DNA from: Rubrivivax sp.
Lineage (GTDB): Bacteria; Pseudomonadota; Gammaproteobacteria; Burkholderiales; Burkholderiaceae_C
Reading direction: 5' to 3'
Assembly: GCA_021300575.1 (NCBI GenBank)
Contig: JAJTDM010000010.1
Coordinates: 1 to 64,000 of the forward strand
DNA: 64,000 nucleotides
The notes under the pieces were generated by a model, which saw only the letters and a program-made list of their open reading frames with translations, was not told the origin of the DNA and made no database searches. A program made the position numbers and the translations under genes. This document shows positions 19,787 through 29,819 of the stretch, one piece after another (positions within the stretch are counted from its first letter, which is position 1; every line of letters begins with the position of its first letter).

Positions 19787-21046
19787 TCACCGCAACTCGC
19801 GCTGGAAGAAGGCGGCCATCGCGTCGAAGGCTGCCCGCCGCTGCGCCGGGTCGAAGCCGGCCTCAGGCCAGCCGCCACGAGTCTGCTTCGCGGCCACCGC
19901 CGCCGCCAGATCGGCTGGCCAAGGACCCAGCAGGTCCATGTGACCGGCGCCGGCCAGGTGTGCGAGGATCTCGCAGCGGGCGCAGTGCAGCAGCAGGCGC
20001 TCGCTGTGGAAGCGGGGCAGCAGCCAGCTGTCGCGTCCGGCGCTGACGACACCGACGGGCAGGCGCACGCGCCGCAGTTGCGCCTCAGGGAACAGCGTGG
20101 CCACGGGCACGGCCACCGTCACTGCGGCGACGCGCGGATCGGGCAGGTCGGTGCTGCCGTCGCGGGCGCCGTGCACGGCCGTCAGCGAAGCCGGCAGGAA
20201 GGTCTCCGGCACGCCCCGGGCGCGCTCGTAGCTCTCGCGCCGGGCTCTTTGCTGCGCCGCGTCGGGCATGCCGGTGAAGCAGAAGCCGGGATCCTCTTCC
20301 ATGTGGGCCTGGCAGTGGCGTACCAGGTCCAGCAGGCGCCACGAGGCCCCGGCCATCACCAGCGCGGTGGCGCCGCCGGCCGACATTCCGTGTACCCCCA
20401 CGCGCTCCAGCGCCAGTTGCGGGCCCCAGGCGGGGTGGGCCGCCAGGGCGTCGAGCGCCCGGGTGATCTCGCCCGGGCGCAGCTTCCAGGACTCAGGTCC
20501 CGCGAGGCTGGTGTCCAGGTGGTTGTCGCCGCGGTGCAGCGGCTGCGCGACAACGAAGCCGGCGCGCGCCAGCGTCGCAGCGAGTTCATGGTCCGCCAGC
20601 GGGCTGCCGCCGGTGCCGTGCGACAGCACCACCACGCGGCGGCGCGTCTGCCCCGCCGGCGGGGGCTGCAGCGGCGCGCCCGGCGCGACGTGCAGCACGA
20701 AAGGCCCCTGCGCGTGGGCCACGGCGGGCTGGGCTGTCGGGTAGACCAGCGTCACGGGCAGGTCGTCCGCCTGCACCTGGGCGAAGCCGACCTGCGCGTG
20801 AGCCGTGGGCAAGGTGGCGCACAGCGCGGTGAGCGCGGACAGCGCGCAGAGCTTGCGTAGCCAGGTGAGGGCGCCAACCCGGCACAGCGCGACCACGTCG
20901 CCGTGGGTTCGCGACGCCGGCGTTCGGCCCGTGACCCCGGGCAGGGGCATCGTGGAATGCGATCGCTTCGCTGTCGGGCGTGATGGGGCGGCGGCGGGCT
21001 GGGGCATGGTGTTCTCGGCGGGCTGTTGGGGGGGTGCGTCGCGCAT
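19787..21046 (-). CDS. Secreted alpha/beta hydrolase (dienelactone hydrolase/PAF-acetylhydrolase-like)
   Basis: Signal peptide-like LCALSALTALCATLPTAHA; RRVVVLSHGTGGSPLADHELAATLARAGFVVAQPLHRGDN; VGVHGMSAGGATALVMAG nucleophile elbow; start uncertain. Confidence 0.8.
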   Translation of the reverse strand: MRDAPPQQPAENTMPQPAAAPSRPTAKRSHSTMPLPGVTGRTPASRTHGDVVALCRVGALTWLRKLCALSALTALCATLPTAHAQVGFAQVQADDLPVTLVYPTAQPAVAHAQGPFVLHVAPGAPLQPPPAGQTRRRVVVLSHGTGGSPLADHELAATLARAGFVVAQPLHRGDNHLDTSLAGPESWKLRPGEITRALDALAAHPAWGPQLALERVGVHGMSAGGATALVMAGASWRLLDLVRHCQAHMEEDPGFCFTGMPDAAQQRARRESYERARGVPETFLPASLTAVHGARDGSTDLPDPRVAAVTVAVPVATLFPEAQLRRVRLPVGVVSAGRDSWLLPRFHSERLLLHCARCEILAHLAGAGHMDLLGPWPADLAAAVAAKQTRGGWPEAGFDPAQRRAAFDAMAAFFQRELR

Positions 21047-21143
21047 TTGCGAGCGCTGGCCGGACTTTGCGCCGCGCCGTCGCCTCTGGCCAGCGTCTTG
21101 CGACGAAACGTCGCCAGCCGGCGCGAAACGACGACGCGTGCGC

Positions 21144-22598
21144 CTACCGACGCCAGAACGAGGGTGTCAGCAGCACCAGCACCGACAGCAGTTCCAGGCG
21201 GCCCAGCAGCATGGCCAGGGAGCACACCCATGTCTGGAAGTCGCTCAGGCTGGCGAAGTTCGCAGCAGGGCCCACCTCGCCCAGGCCGGGGCCGATGTTG
21301 TTGACGCAGGCCACCACCGCCGTGAAGGCGGTCACCGGGTCCAGGCCGCTGAACAGCAGCACCATGGTCAAGCCGACGATGGTGGCACCGTAGACCATCA
21401 TGAAGGCCATGACGCCCTGGACGGTGGCGTCACTCACCGTTCGCCCGCCAATGACCACCGGGTTGACCGCCCGGGGGTGCACGATCCGCACCATCTCCCG
21501 GCGCGCCTGGGCCACCAGGATCAGCAGGCGGATCATCTTGATGCCGCCGCCCGTCGACCCCGCACACGTGGCCATGCAGCCCAGCAAGATGATCAGCATG
21601 GGCGCGAACAAGGGCCACTGCGCGTAATCCTGTGAGGCATAGCCCGTGGTCGTGGCGACCGAGACCACGTGGAACGCCGTGTGCCGCAGTGCCACCAGCG
21701 GATCGGGGTAGGTGCCACTGACCACCAGGTAGGCCACGATCAAGGCAATGCTGCCCAGCAGCATGAGGTAGAACGCCCGCGCTTCCACACTGCGCCACAG
21801 GGGGGCCAGAGAACGGGCGCGCCAGGCGACGAAGTACAGCGTCAGGCTCACCCCCGACAACAGCATGAACACGATGGCCACGGCCTCGATGAGAGGAGAG
21901 TTCCAGTGCCCGAAGCTCGCGTCGTACGAGGAAAACCCGCCCAGGCTGACGGTGCTGCACATGTGCAGGAAGGCATCGACCCAGCTCATGCCTGCCCAGC
22001 GGTAGGCCAGGGTGCAGGCCACGGCCAGCAGCGCATAGGCCACCCAGATCGCCCGGGCGGTGTCGGCAATGCGCGGGGTGAGCTTCTGGTCTTTCATGGG
22101 CCCGGCCGTCTCAGCCCGGAACAACTGGCTGCCGCCCACCCCCAGCAAGGGCAGGATGGCGACCGCCAAGACGATGATGCCCAGGCCCCCCACCAGCATC
22201 ATGAAGCAGCGCCATACGTTCACCGACAAAGGCATGGTGTCCAGCCCCGTGAAGACCGTGGCCCCCGTGGCCGTGAAGGCTGACATGGCCTCGAAGTACG
22301 CGTCGGTGACGCTGAGATCGGGCAAGGCCAGCAGCAGCGGCAGTGCCCCAAAGGCCGGCAGCACCAGCCAGGTCAGCCCCACCAGCAGAAAGCCGTCCCG
22401 CGGCTGAAGCTCCCGGCGGAAGCGTCGCGTGGCCAGGCTCATGACGACGCCCAGCACAAAGGTCAAGCCCATCGCCGTGGCAAATGCCCCTTCCGCGGGA
22501 TCGCTTCCCGTGAGGGCGAAAGCCAGCGGCACGGCCATCAGCAGCGAGAAGATCAGCACCATGCGCCCGACCAGCGCAACGACGGCAAGCGCACCCAT
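21144..22598 (-). CDS. trkH: Trk-type potassium transporter membrane subunit
   Basis: SAFTATGATVFTGLDTMPLSVNVWRCFMMLVGGLGIIVLAVAILPLLGVGG; GCMATCAGSTGGGIKMIRLLIL. Confidence 0.95.
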   Translation of the reverse strand: MGALAVVALVGRMVLIFSLLMAVPLAFALTGSDPAEGAFATAMGLTFVLGVVMSLATRRFRRELQPRDGFLLVGLTWLVLPAFGALPLLLALPDLSVTDAYFEAMSAFTATGATVFTGLDTMPLSVNVWRCFMMLVGGLGIIVLAVAILPLLGVGGSQLFRAETAGPMKDQKLTPRIADTARAIWVAYALLAVACTLAYRWAGMSWVDAFLHMCSTVSLGGFSSYDASFGHWNSPLIEAVAIVFMLLSGVSLTLYFVAWRARSLAPLWRSVEARAFYLMLLGSIALIVAYLVVSGTYPDPLVALRHTAFHVVSVATTTGYASQDYAQWPLFAPMLIILLGCMATCAGSTGGGIKMIRLLILVAQARREMVRIVHPRAVNPVVIGGRTVSDATVQGVMAFMMVYGATIVGLTMVLLFSGLDPVTAFTAVVACVNNIGPGLGEVGPAANFASLSDFQTWVCSLAMLLGRLELLSVLVLLTPSFWRR

Positions 22599-22621
22599 GT
22601 GAATTCGCTGCTGCAGGCGCC

Positions 22622-24046
22622 TCAGAAGAAGGTGGCCGACACCTGGAACAGCTTCTCGACCTGCCGCACCATGCGCTTGTTCGGCACGAACACGATGACG
22701 TGGTCGTTGGGTTCGATCACGGTGTCGTGGTGGGCCATCAGCACCTGGGGCTGGGCGTCCTCGCCAGCTTCGGTGCCATCGGGCCGGTGCAGGCCGCGCA
22801 CGATGGCGCCCACCTGCGCGCCCGGCGGCAGGCCGATCTCCTCCACGCGCCGGCCGGCCATGCGGCAGGTCTTGCGGTCCCCGCGCACGATGCCTTCCAG
22901 CGCCTCGGCCGCACCCCGGCGCAGCGAGTGCACGGCTTCCACGTCGCCGCGGCGCACATAGGCCAGCAACTCGCCGATCACCGTCTGGCTGGGCGAGATG
23001 GCGATGTCGATCTGTGTGCCCTGCACCAGCTCGGCATAGGCCTTGCGGTTGATGAGCGCCAGCACCCGGCGCGCACCCATCTTCTTGGCCAGCAGACAGG
23101 CCAGGATGTTGTCCTCATCGTCACTGGTCAGCGCCACGAACAGGTCCATGTCCTGCACGTTCTCCTCGCCCATCAGCTCCTCGTCGGTGGAATCACCATG
23201 CAGCACCAGCACGTCCGAGGGCAGCTGGGAGGCGAGATAGTCGCAGCGCGGACGGAGGGCCTCGATGATCTTGACCTGCAACTCGTCCTTCACCTGGCGC
23301 GCCAGGCGCAGGCCCACCTTGCCGCCGCCCGCGATCATCAGGCGCTTGACCGGGCGATCGCGCTCGCGCAAGGCCCCCAGCACGGTGCCGATGTGCTGCT
23401 TGGCCGCGAGGACGAAGACCTCATCGCCGGGCTCGATGCGGGTGCGCCCATCCAGGTCGGTCAGCGCCTGGTCCAGGCGGTAGATGGCCACGATGCGCAT
23501 CTCGGCACTCGGCACCAGCGCCGGAATCTCCGCGAGGCTGTGGCGCACCAGCGGGCCGCCCGCCACGGCCCGCACCGCGATCAGGCTGACGAGTCCCTGG
23601 GCAAACTCCAGCACCTGCAGAGCCTCCGGGTGCTGCACCAGTTGGCCGATGTAGCGTGTGACGCTCTCCTCGGGGCAGATCACCCGGTCCACGGCAAAAC
23701 CGGTGGCCTTGTCCATCATGGGTGAGCCGTCCTCGAACTCTGGCGAGCGCAGGCGGGCGATGGTGGTGGGCACGTTGAAGCGGTCGTGCGCCACCTTGCA
23801 GGCCACGAGGTTGGTCTCGTCCATCGGCGCGCAGGCGATGAACAGGTCGGCGTCGCCGATGCCGGCCTCCTCCAGCACCGAGGGCTGGATGCCATTGCCC
23901 GGCACACCACGCAGGTCCAGCCGGTCCTGCAGCGCGCGCAGGCGCTGCGGGTCGGTGTCGATGACGGTGATGTCGTTGCGCTCCGAGGCCAGGCTCTCGG
24001 CCACGCTCTCACCCACCCGGCCGGCGCCGAGGATGACGATGTTCAC
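22622..24046 (-). CDS. trkA: Trk system potassium transporter TrkA
   Basis: GTG start at 24046 [30 protein letters not shown]; second RCK module [21 protein letters not shown]. The upstream part of the 578-aa ORF is spurious. Confidence 0.93.
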   Translation of the reverse strand: MNIVILGAGRVGESVAESLASERNDITVIDTDPQRLRALQDRLDLRGVPGNGIQPSVLEEAGIGDADLFIACAPMDETNLVACKVAHDRFNVPTTIARLRSPEFEDGSPMMDKATGFAVDRVICPEESVTRYIGQLVQHPEALQVLEFAQGLVSLIAVRAVAGGPLVRHSLAEIPALVPSAEMRIVAIYRLDQALTDLDGRTRIEPGDEVFVLAAKQHIGTVLGALRERDRPVKRLMIAGGGKVGLRLARQVKDELQVKIIEALRPRCDYLASQLPSDVLVLHGDSTDEELMGEENVQDMDLFVALTSDDEDNILACLLAKKMGARRVLALINRKAYAELVQGTQIDIAISPSQTVIGELLAYVRRGDVEAVHSLRRGAAEALEGIVRGDRKTCRMAGRRVEEIGLPPGAQVGAIVRGLHRPDGTEAGEDAQPQVLMAHHDTVIEPNDHVIVFVPNKRMVRQVEKLFQVSATFF

Positions 24047-24501
24047 TGCTTGGCGAAGAGTTGGCCCAGATCGGCGAAGGCCTTGAACTCCAGGGCGTTG
24101 CCGGAGGGGTCGAGGAAGAAGAACGTGGCCTGCTCGCCGGCCTGACCCTTGAAACGCACGTGCGGCTCGATGATGAATTGGGTACCCACAGCGGTGAGCT
24201 TGTCCGCCAGCGCCTGCCACTCGGCCATGGGCAGCACCACGCCGAAGTGCCGCACGGGCACGGCATCGCCGTCCACGGCAGAGGTGGCGGCGAGGTGACA
24301 CTCCTGCGGCGCCAGATGCGCCACCACCTGGTGGCCGAAGAGGTCGAAGTCGATCCACTCGGGCGAACTGCGCCCCTCAGGACAGCCCAGCAGATCGCCA
24401 TAGAAGCCGCGCGCGACCTCCAGGTCATGCACGGGGAAGGCCAGGTGAAACGGGCGGGGGGTGGCGGCAGCAGTGTTCAAGCGAGTTCTCCATGTCTGCA
24501 T
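24043..24501 (-). CDS. VOC family (glyoxalase/dioxygenase superfamily) protein
   Basis: [46 protein letters not shown]...[17 protein letters not shown]; start within 24534 ORF uncertain. Confidence 0.88.
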   Translation of the reverse strand: MQTWRTRLNTAAATPRPFHLAFPVHDLEVARGFYGDLLGCPEGRSSPEWIDFDLFGHQVVAHLAPQECHLAATSAVDGDAVPVRHFGVVLPMAEWQALADKLTAVGTQFIIEPHVRFKGQAGEQATFFFLDPSGNALEFKAFADLGQLFAKQ

Positions 24502-24698
24502 GACGGGCCCGCGCCCAGGGCCGAAGCGCCACACAAACCATCACTGGCGGGGGGGCGAGGGGGCTGAGGGCGTCGATCTTGGGCGGGCCGCGTCCGGCTC
24601 AAGCCGGGATTTTGCGCTCACTGGCCCCAAGAGAGCTCGACAACCCTGGTCGCACGATGCCAGGGCACACCCTGCTGACAGAATCCGCCGCTGCTCCC

Positions 24699-26687
24699 AT
24701 GAACTTCACCACCCCGCCCCGCGTGCTGTCGATCATCCCGCCGATGACGCAGCTGAACACGCCCTACCCCTCCACGGCCTACCTCACGGGGTTTCTGCGC
24801 TCGCGCGGCATGCAGGCGGCGCAGGCCGACCTGGCGCTGGGCCTGGTGCTGGAACTGCTGAGCGCCCGAGGCCTGCGGGAGATCCATGCCGCGGTGCAGT
24901 CACTGCCCGATGCACAGCGCAACGCGCGGGTGCAGGCCTTCAGCGCGCAGTTCGAGCGCTACGCCGCCACCATCACCCCCACCATCGCCTTCCTGCAAGG
25001 GCGCGACGCCACGCTGGCGCACCGCATCGCCAGCCGGCAGTTCCTGCCCGAGGGCGAACGCTTCGCCTCGCTGGACGCCTACGTCGACCCCGACGACCCC
25101 GAAGGCGAACACGGTGGCGACCCGCTGGCCTGGGCCTTCGGCGCGCTGGGCCAGCAAGACCGCGCCCGGCACCTGGCCACGCTCTACCTCAACGACCTGG
25201 CCGACGTGGTGCGCGACGCAGTGGACACGCGCTTCGAGTTCGTGCGCTACGCCGAAAGCCTGGCCATGAGCCAGCCGAGCTTCGACCCGCTGGCGCAGGC
25301 GCTGGCCGCGCCCCTGAACCTGGTGGACCGCACGCTGGAGCGCCTGACGCGCAAGGCCCTGGCGCAGCACCAGCCCACGGTGGTGCTGCTGTCGGTGCCT
25401 TTTCCCGGCGCCGTCTATGGGGCGCTGCGCATCGCGCAGGCCGTCAAGGCCCTCCATGCCGACCACCCGGATGTCCGAATCGCCCTGGGCGGCGGCTACG
25501 TCAACACCGAGCTGCGCGAGCTGGCCGAGCCGCGCCTGTTCGACTTTGTCGATGCCGTGACGCTGGACGCGGGTGAGCGCCCGCTGCTCGCGCTGCTGGA
25601 GCACTGGCATGGCACGCGTTCACGTAGCCGGCTGGTGCGCACCTTCGTGCGCGACGAAGTGCGCGACGGAGCGAACGACGACACATGCGACAAAGCGGGC
25701 ACGGTCCGCTACCTGAACTTCGCCGAGGCCGACATCCCCTTCGAGGCCGTGGGCACGCCCACCTGGGACGGCCTGCCCCTGCAGCGCTACCTTTCGCTGC
25801 TGGACATGCTCAACCCCATGCACCGGCTGTGGTCCGACGGGCGCTGGAACAAGCTCACCGTCGCCCACGGCTGCTACTGGAAGAAGTGCAGCTTCTGCGA
25901 CGTGAGCCTGGACTACATCTCGCGCTTTGACGCAGCTTCAGCCCAGACCCTGGCCGACCGCATCGAGGCCATCGTGGCCGAGACCGGACAGACCGGCTTT
26001 CACTTCGTGGACGAGGCTGCGCCGCCCAAGTCGCTCAAGGCCCTGGCCCAGGAGCTCCAACGCCGGCAACTCGCCATCAGCTGGTGGGGCAACGTGCGTT
26101 TCGAGAAGACCTTCACGCCCGAGCTGTGTCTGGAGCTGGCCGACAGCGGCTGCATCGCCATCTCCGGCGGGCTGGAGGTGGCCTCGGACCGGTTGCTCAA
26201 GCTGATGAAGAAGGGCGTGTCGGTGGAGCAGGTGGCGCGCGTGACCAAGGCCTTCACCGACGCGGGCATCCTGGTGCACGCCTACCTGATGTACGGCTTT
26301 CCCACCCAGACCGTGCAGGACACGGTGGACGCGCTGGAGTACGTGCGCCAGCTGTTCGAGAACGGCTGCATCCAGTCCGGCTTCTTCCACCGCTTCGCCT
26401 GCACCGTGCACTCCCCCGTGGGCCAGCGGCCGCAGGACTACGGCGTGACGCTGCAGCCCCTGCCGCCGGGCGCCTTCGCCAGGAACGACATCGGCTTCAT
26501 CGACCCCACCGGCACCGACCACGACACGCTCGGCGTGGCGCTGAAGAAGGCCCTGTACAACTACATGCACGGCATCGGGCTGGAAGAGGACGTGCGCAGC
26601 TGGTTCAGCGGCCGGGTGCCGCGCACCACGGTGCACAAGCACCGTATCGCGCGGGCGCTGGCACACTCAGGCGACCGCGGCCGGTAG
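24699..26687 (+). CDS. B12-binding domain-containing radical SAM protein of unknown function
   Basis: N-terminal B12-binding-like region (ALGGGYVNTELRELAEPRLFDFVDAVTLDAGERPL); VAHGCYWKKCSFCDVSLDY Fe-S motif; SGGLEVASDRLLKLMKKGVS. Start ATG at 24699. Confidence 0.87.
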   Translation: MNFTTPPRVLSIIPPMTQLNTPYPSTAYLTGFLRSRGMQAAQADLALGLVLELLSARGLREIHAAVQSLPDAQRNARVQAFSAQFERYAATITPTIAFLQGRDATLAHRIASRQFLPEGERFASLDAYVDPDDPEGEHGGDPLAWAFGALGQQDRARHLATLYLNDLADVVRDAVDTRFEFVRYAESLAMSQPSFDPLAQALAAPLNLVDRTLERLTRKALAQHQPTVVLLSVPFPGAVYGALRIAQAVKALHADHPDVRIALGGGYVNTELRELAEPRLFDFVDAVTLDAGERPLLALLEHWHGTRSRSRLVRTFVRDEVRDGANDDTCDKAGTVRYLNFAEADIPFEAVGTPTWDGLPLQRYLSLLDMLNPMHRLWSDGRWNKLTVAHGCYWKKCSFCDVSLDYISRFDAASAQTLADRIEAIVAETGQTGFHFVDEAAPPKSLKALAQELQRRQLAISWWGNVRFEKTFTPELCLELADSGCIAISGGLEVASDRLLKLMKKGVSVEQVARVTKAFTDAGILVHAYLMYGFPTQTVQDTVDALEYVRQLFENGCIQSGFFHRFACTVHSPVGQRPQDYGVTLQPLPPGAFARNDIGFIDPTGTDHDTLGVALKKALYNYMHGIGLEEDVRSWFSGRVPRTTVHKHRIARALAHSGDRGR

Positions 26688-26828
26688 GCGAGCAGGGGCC
26701 GACAGCGGCCGACAGCGTCGACCCTGGCCGGGCTTCAGTGTTCACCCGGTAGGCAGCGATCTCAGGTCTGGCCATACTCAGGCCTTGGGCGCCGCCCAAA
26801 CCCATCCAAGAAACGAAGGAGACCTCTC

Positions 26829-27662
26829 ATGAAGCAGCACCGCATCACCACCAGCGACGGCGTGGGCCTGAACGTGTTGGAGGCCGGCAGCGGCCGACCG
26901 CTGGTGCTCATCCCCGGCTGGTCGCAGGCCGCCGAGCAGTTCAAGTTCCAGATCGAGGGCCTGGCGGACCGCTACCGCGTGATCGCCATCGACATGCGCG
27001 GCCACGGCGACTCCGACAAGCCCGCCCACGGCTACCGCATCCAGCGCCTGGCCAAGGACGTGTGGGACGCGCTGCGAGCGCTGGACGTCAGCAACGTCAC
27101 CATCCTCGGCCACAGCATGGGCTGCTCGGTGCTGTGGTGCTACTTCGACCTCTTCGGCGCGGAGCGCATCGGCAAGTTCGTGTTCTGTGACGAACCGCCC
27201 TTCCTCACCTCCAACCCCGCCTGGGGCGAGGACGAACTGACCAACGCCGGCGCCATCTTCAGCCCCGAGGCCGTCACCGGCACGGCCAACGCGCTGGCCG
27301 GGCCCGACGGGGTGGCCACCTCGCAGGGCTTCGTGGGCGGCATGGTCACCTCGGCCATGCCCAAGGAGCAACTGCAGTGGATGATCGATTGCAACCTCAA
27401 GTTCCCGCGCGACAAGGCGGCTGCCCTCATCTACAACCACTGCCATCAGGATTGGCGCGACGTGATGCCGCGCATCAACGTGCCCACGCTCTACATCGGC
27501 GGCCGCGTCAGCCTGGTGCCTTGGAAGAGCGTGGCCTGGGCGGCCTCGCAGACGCCGGGGGCCCGGGTCGAGATTTTCGAGGAGGCCGAGGGTGGGCAGC
27601 ACTTCATGTTCGTGGAGAACCCGGCCAAGTTCAACCGCATCCTGGCCGACTTCATGGGCTGA
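26829..27662 (+). CDS. Alpha/beta hydrolase
   Basis: GRPLVLIPGWSQAAEQFKFQIEGLADRYRVIAIDMRGHGDSDKP; VTILGHSMGCSV. Confidence 0.92.
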   Translation: MKQHRITTSDGVGLNVLEAGSGRPLVLIPGWSQAAEQFKFQIEGLADRYRVIAIDMRGHGDSDKPAHGYRIQRLAKDVWDALRALDVSNVTILGHSMGCSVLWCYFDLFGAERIGKFVFCDEPPFLTSNPAWGEDELTNAGAIFSPEAVTGTANALAGPDGVATSQGFVGGMVTSAMPKEQLQWMIDCNLKFPRDKAAALIYNHCHQDWRDVMPRINVPTLYIGGRVSLVPWKSVAWAASQTPGARVEIFEEAEGGQHFMFVENPAKFNRILADFMG

Positions 27663-27712
27663 GGACAGCCCATTGCGAAACCCCTTACACAACACGCCGT
27701 CCCGGAGAGCCC

Positions 27713-27991
27713 ATGAACTCTGAAACCTTCGCCGAATTCGAGGCCCGCGCGCGAGCGCAAGGCTTCAACGATGTGCTGGTACGCGAATGGGCGCCCGGGC
27801 GGGTGGTGGGCACCCACACCCACCCCTTCGACGTCAGCGCCTTGGTGGTGCGGGGCGAGGTGGTGCTGACCTGCCATGGCGAAGGCCGCGCCCTGCGCGC
27901 CGGCCAGCCCTTCGAACTGCCCCGCGACACGCCACACGATGAGCGCTACGGGCCTGAAGGCGCCACCTTCTGGGTGGCTCGCAAGAACTGA
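27713..27991 (+). CDS. Small cupin-domain protein
   Basis: VVGTHTHPFDVSALVVRGEVVLTCHGEGRALRAGQPFELPRDTPHDERYGPEGATFWVARK. Confidence 0.82.
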   Translation: MNSETFAEFEARARAQGFNDVLVREWAPGRVVGTHTHPFDVSALVVRGEVVLTCHGEGRALRAGQPFELPRDTPHDERYGPEGATFWVARKN

Positions 27992-28090
27992 GCGGCAGGC
28001 CGCACCGTTGGCAGAAGTCTGCCCGAGATCAAGCCCGTGCTGGCTTGGCTGGCTGATGATCCGTGAACCTGATCCCCTCACGGAAGTGCC

Positions 28091-28639
28091 ATGTCAAGCC
28101 TCCCAACAACTGTTTACTCTGCCGGTTCCGGCACCGCGTGTACGGTTCTCCTGGCCCTCGCCGCCAGTCTGGGGCTTCTGGCGCCACCTGCGTCAGCTCA
28201 GCAGCAGCCCACTACCCACGCGGTGAAGTTGCTCACCCCGGACACCGCCTTGAAGGCAGCGCAGGCGGCGCTGTCGCATTGCCGCCATGCTGGGTATCAG
28301 GCGGCAGTGGCGGTGGTCGACCGCGCCGGCGTTCTGCAGGTGCTGCTGCGGGACCGCTTCGCGGGGGCGCACACCGTGGAGGTGGCCACGCGCAAGGCCT
28401 GGACGGCGGCCAGTTTCAGAATCCCGACCACCCAACTGGCGGTCGAGACCCAGGCCGGCCAACCGATGAGCGGCATTCGTGCAGCGTCACAAGTGATGGC
28501 CATTGGTGGAGGGCTGCCGATCGAAGCCGGGGGCACCACCTTTGGCGGAATTGGCGTGTCGGGCGCACCCGGGGGCGATGCCGACGATGCCTGTGCGCAA
28601 GCGGGGCTCAAGGCGATCACTGAGGCGATCGAGTTCTGA
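28091..28639 (+). CDS. GlcG/HbpS-like heme-degrading-domain family protein, exported
   Basis: ALKAAQAALSHCRHAGYQAAVAVVDRAGVLQVLLRDRFAGAHTVEVATRKAWTAASF...GGLPIEAGGTTFGGIGVSGAPGGDADDACAQAGLKAI. Confidence 0.88.
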   Translation: MSSLPTTVYSAGSGTACTVLLALAASLGLLAPPASAQQQPTTHAVKLLTPDTALKAAQAALSHCRHAGYQAAVAVVDRAGVLQVLLRDRFAGAHTVEVATRKAWTAASFRIPTTQLAVETQAGQPMSGIRAASQVMAIGGGLPIEAGGTTFGGIGVSGAPGGDADDACAQAGLKAITEAIEF

Positions 28640-28687
28640 GCGCCCGCGGACAGGCGGGGAGTTGTCCGTCTGGGCAGGGACGGGCCG

Positions 28688-29701
28688 TCAGGAATCGGCC
28701 TTGAAATTCAGCGCCGTCACCAGGCGCTTGGCCAGTTCCGAGTCCACGCCCATGCGCCGGACGTGCTCGGCCGTGGTGCTGGCCTCGATGTAGCCGCCGA
28801 TCGGGCCGACGAAGTCGCGCACGTCCTGCTGGCCCATGGCGCTGCGCAACGCGCTGTTCAACGCCTCCTTGACGGCATCGGGCGTCGCGGCTGGGGCGAA
28901 GAAGCCAAACCATTCGCGAACCATCAACTCGCCGAAACCCTGCTCCCGGTAAGTGCCCACGTCGGGCGTGTAGGGTGAGCGTTCAGGCCCCGAGGTGGCC
29001 AGGATGCGGATCCTGCCGGACTTGTGGTGTTGCACCCAATCACCCAGGGGCGACGACATGCCGGCGATCTGGCCGCCCATCACCTGCGGAATGGCCGGGC
29101 CGGAGCCCGGGAAAGGCACGTTGGTGATCTGGACACCCGCAAGCATCGCCAGGCGACCGGCCAGCAAATGAGGCATGGAGCCCGCGCCGGGGTTGCCCAG
29201 GCTGGCCTTGTCGGCATTGGCCTTGGCCCATTCCAGGAAGGCGCGTACCGTCCTGACGGACTCTGGCACCGCCGGCCCCACCACCAGGGCATGGTCGGTG
29301 GAGTGACCCATGCCAATGGGCGCCACATCGGCCTGCGAGTAGCTCAGGCGGGAGTAGGAATGCGGGTAGATCGTCAGCATGGACGCTGGCGAATACAGGA
29401 TGTGCGCGCCGTCCGCCGGGGCGTTCTTCAAGGTCATGACGCCCAGCTGGCCGCCAGCGCCAGGCTTGTTGTCGACGATGACGTTGTTGGCGTAGGTGCC
29501 ACGCAGCTTCTCACCCACCCGGCGCGCGAAGGCATCCGTGGTGCCCCCAGGAGGGAAGCCCACGATGACGCGCAGGTTCTCGACCCGCGTCTGCGCCATG
29601 GCAGCCCAGGGGCTCAGCCCCAACAGGCCGGAAGCGGCGGCACCCTGCAGAACTTGACGGCGGTTTTTCACAGCAACGGTCTCCTCGAACAGAAACAACA
29701 A
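28688..29701 (-). CDS. Bug/TctC-family extracytoplasmic solute-binding protein
   Basis: ENLRVIVGFPPGGTTDAFARRVGEKLRGTYANNVIVDNKPGAGGQLGVMTLKNAPADGAHILYSPASMLTIYPHSYSRL. N-terminus may start at the internal GTG before KNRRQVLQG. Confidence 0.92.
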   Translation of the reverse strand: MLFLFEETVAVKNRRQVLQGAAASGLLGLSPWAAMAQTRVENLRVIVGFPPGGTTDAFARRVGEKLRGTYANNVIVDNKPGAGGQLGVMTLKNAPADGAHILYSPASMLTIYPHSYSRLSYSQADVAPIGMGHSTDHALVVGPAVPESVRTVRAFLEWAKANADKASLGNPGAGSMPHLLAGRLAMLAGVQITNVPFPGSGPAIPQVMGGQIAGMSSPLGDWVQHHKSGRIRILATSGPERSPYTPDVGTYREQGFGELMVREWFGFFAPAATPDAVKEALNSALRSAMGQQDVRDFVGPIGGYIEASTTAEHVRRMGVDSELAKRLVTALNFKADS

Positions 29702-29743
29702 TGGATCGTGCGCATCCTAGAGACTCTCACCTGCCCACCCCGA

Positions 29744-29771
29744 AATGAGGGATTCAGGACTTTCCCTCATT
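29744..29771. promoter_or_regulatory. Inverted repeat upstream of the TctC gene
   Basis: Perfect 9-bp arms AATGAGGGA (29744-29752) / TCCCTCATT (29763-29771), 10-nt spacer. Confidence 0.4.
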
Positions 29772-29819
29772 CCCTTTGCACGCCTGGGGCCAGGAGGGCA
29801 GCTCACCTTCGGACGCTGA

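Noticed and set aside
22622-24358. TrkA with a novel 100-aa N-terminal domain
   Set aside because: The extra N-terminus overlaps the VOC gene in another frame and is Arg/Ala-rich; TrkA starts at the GTG at 24046.
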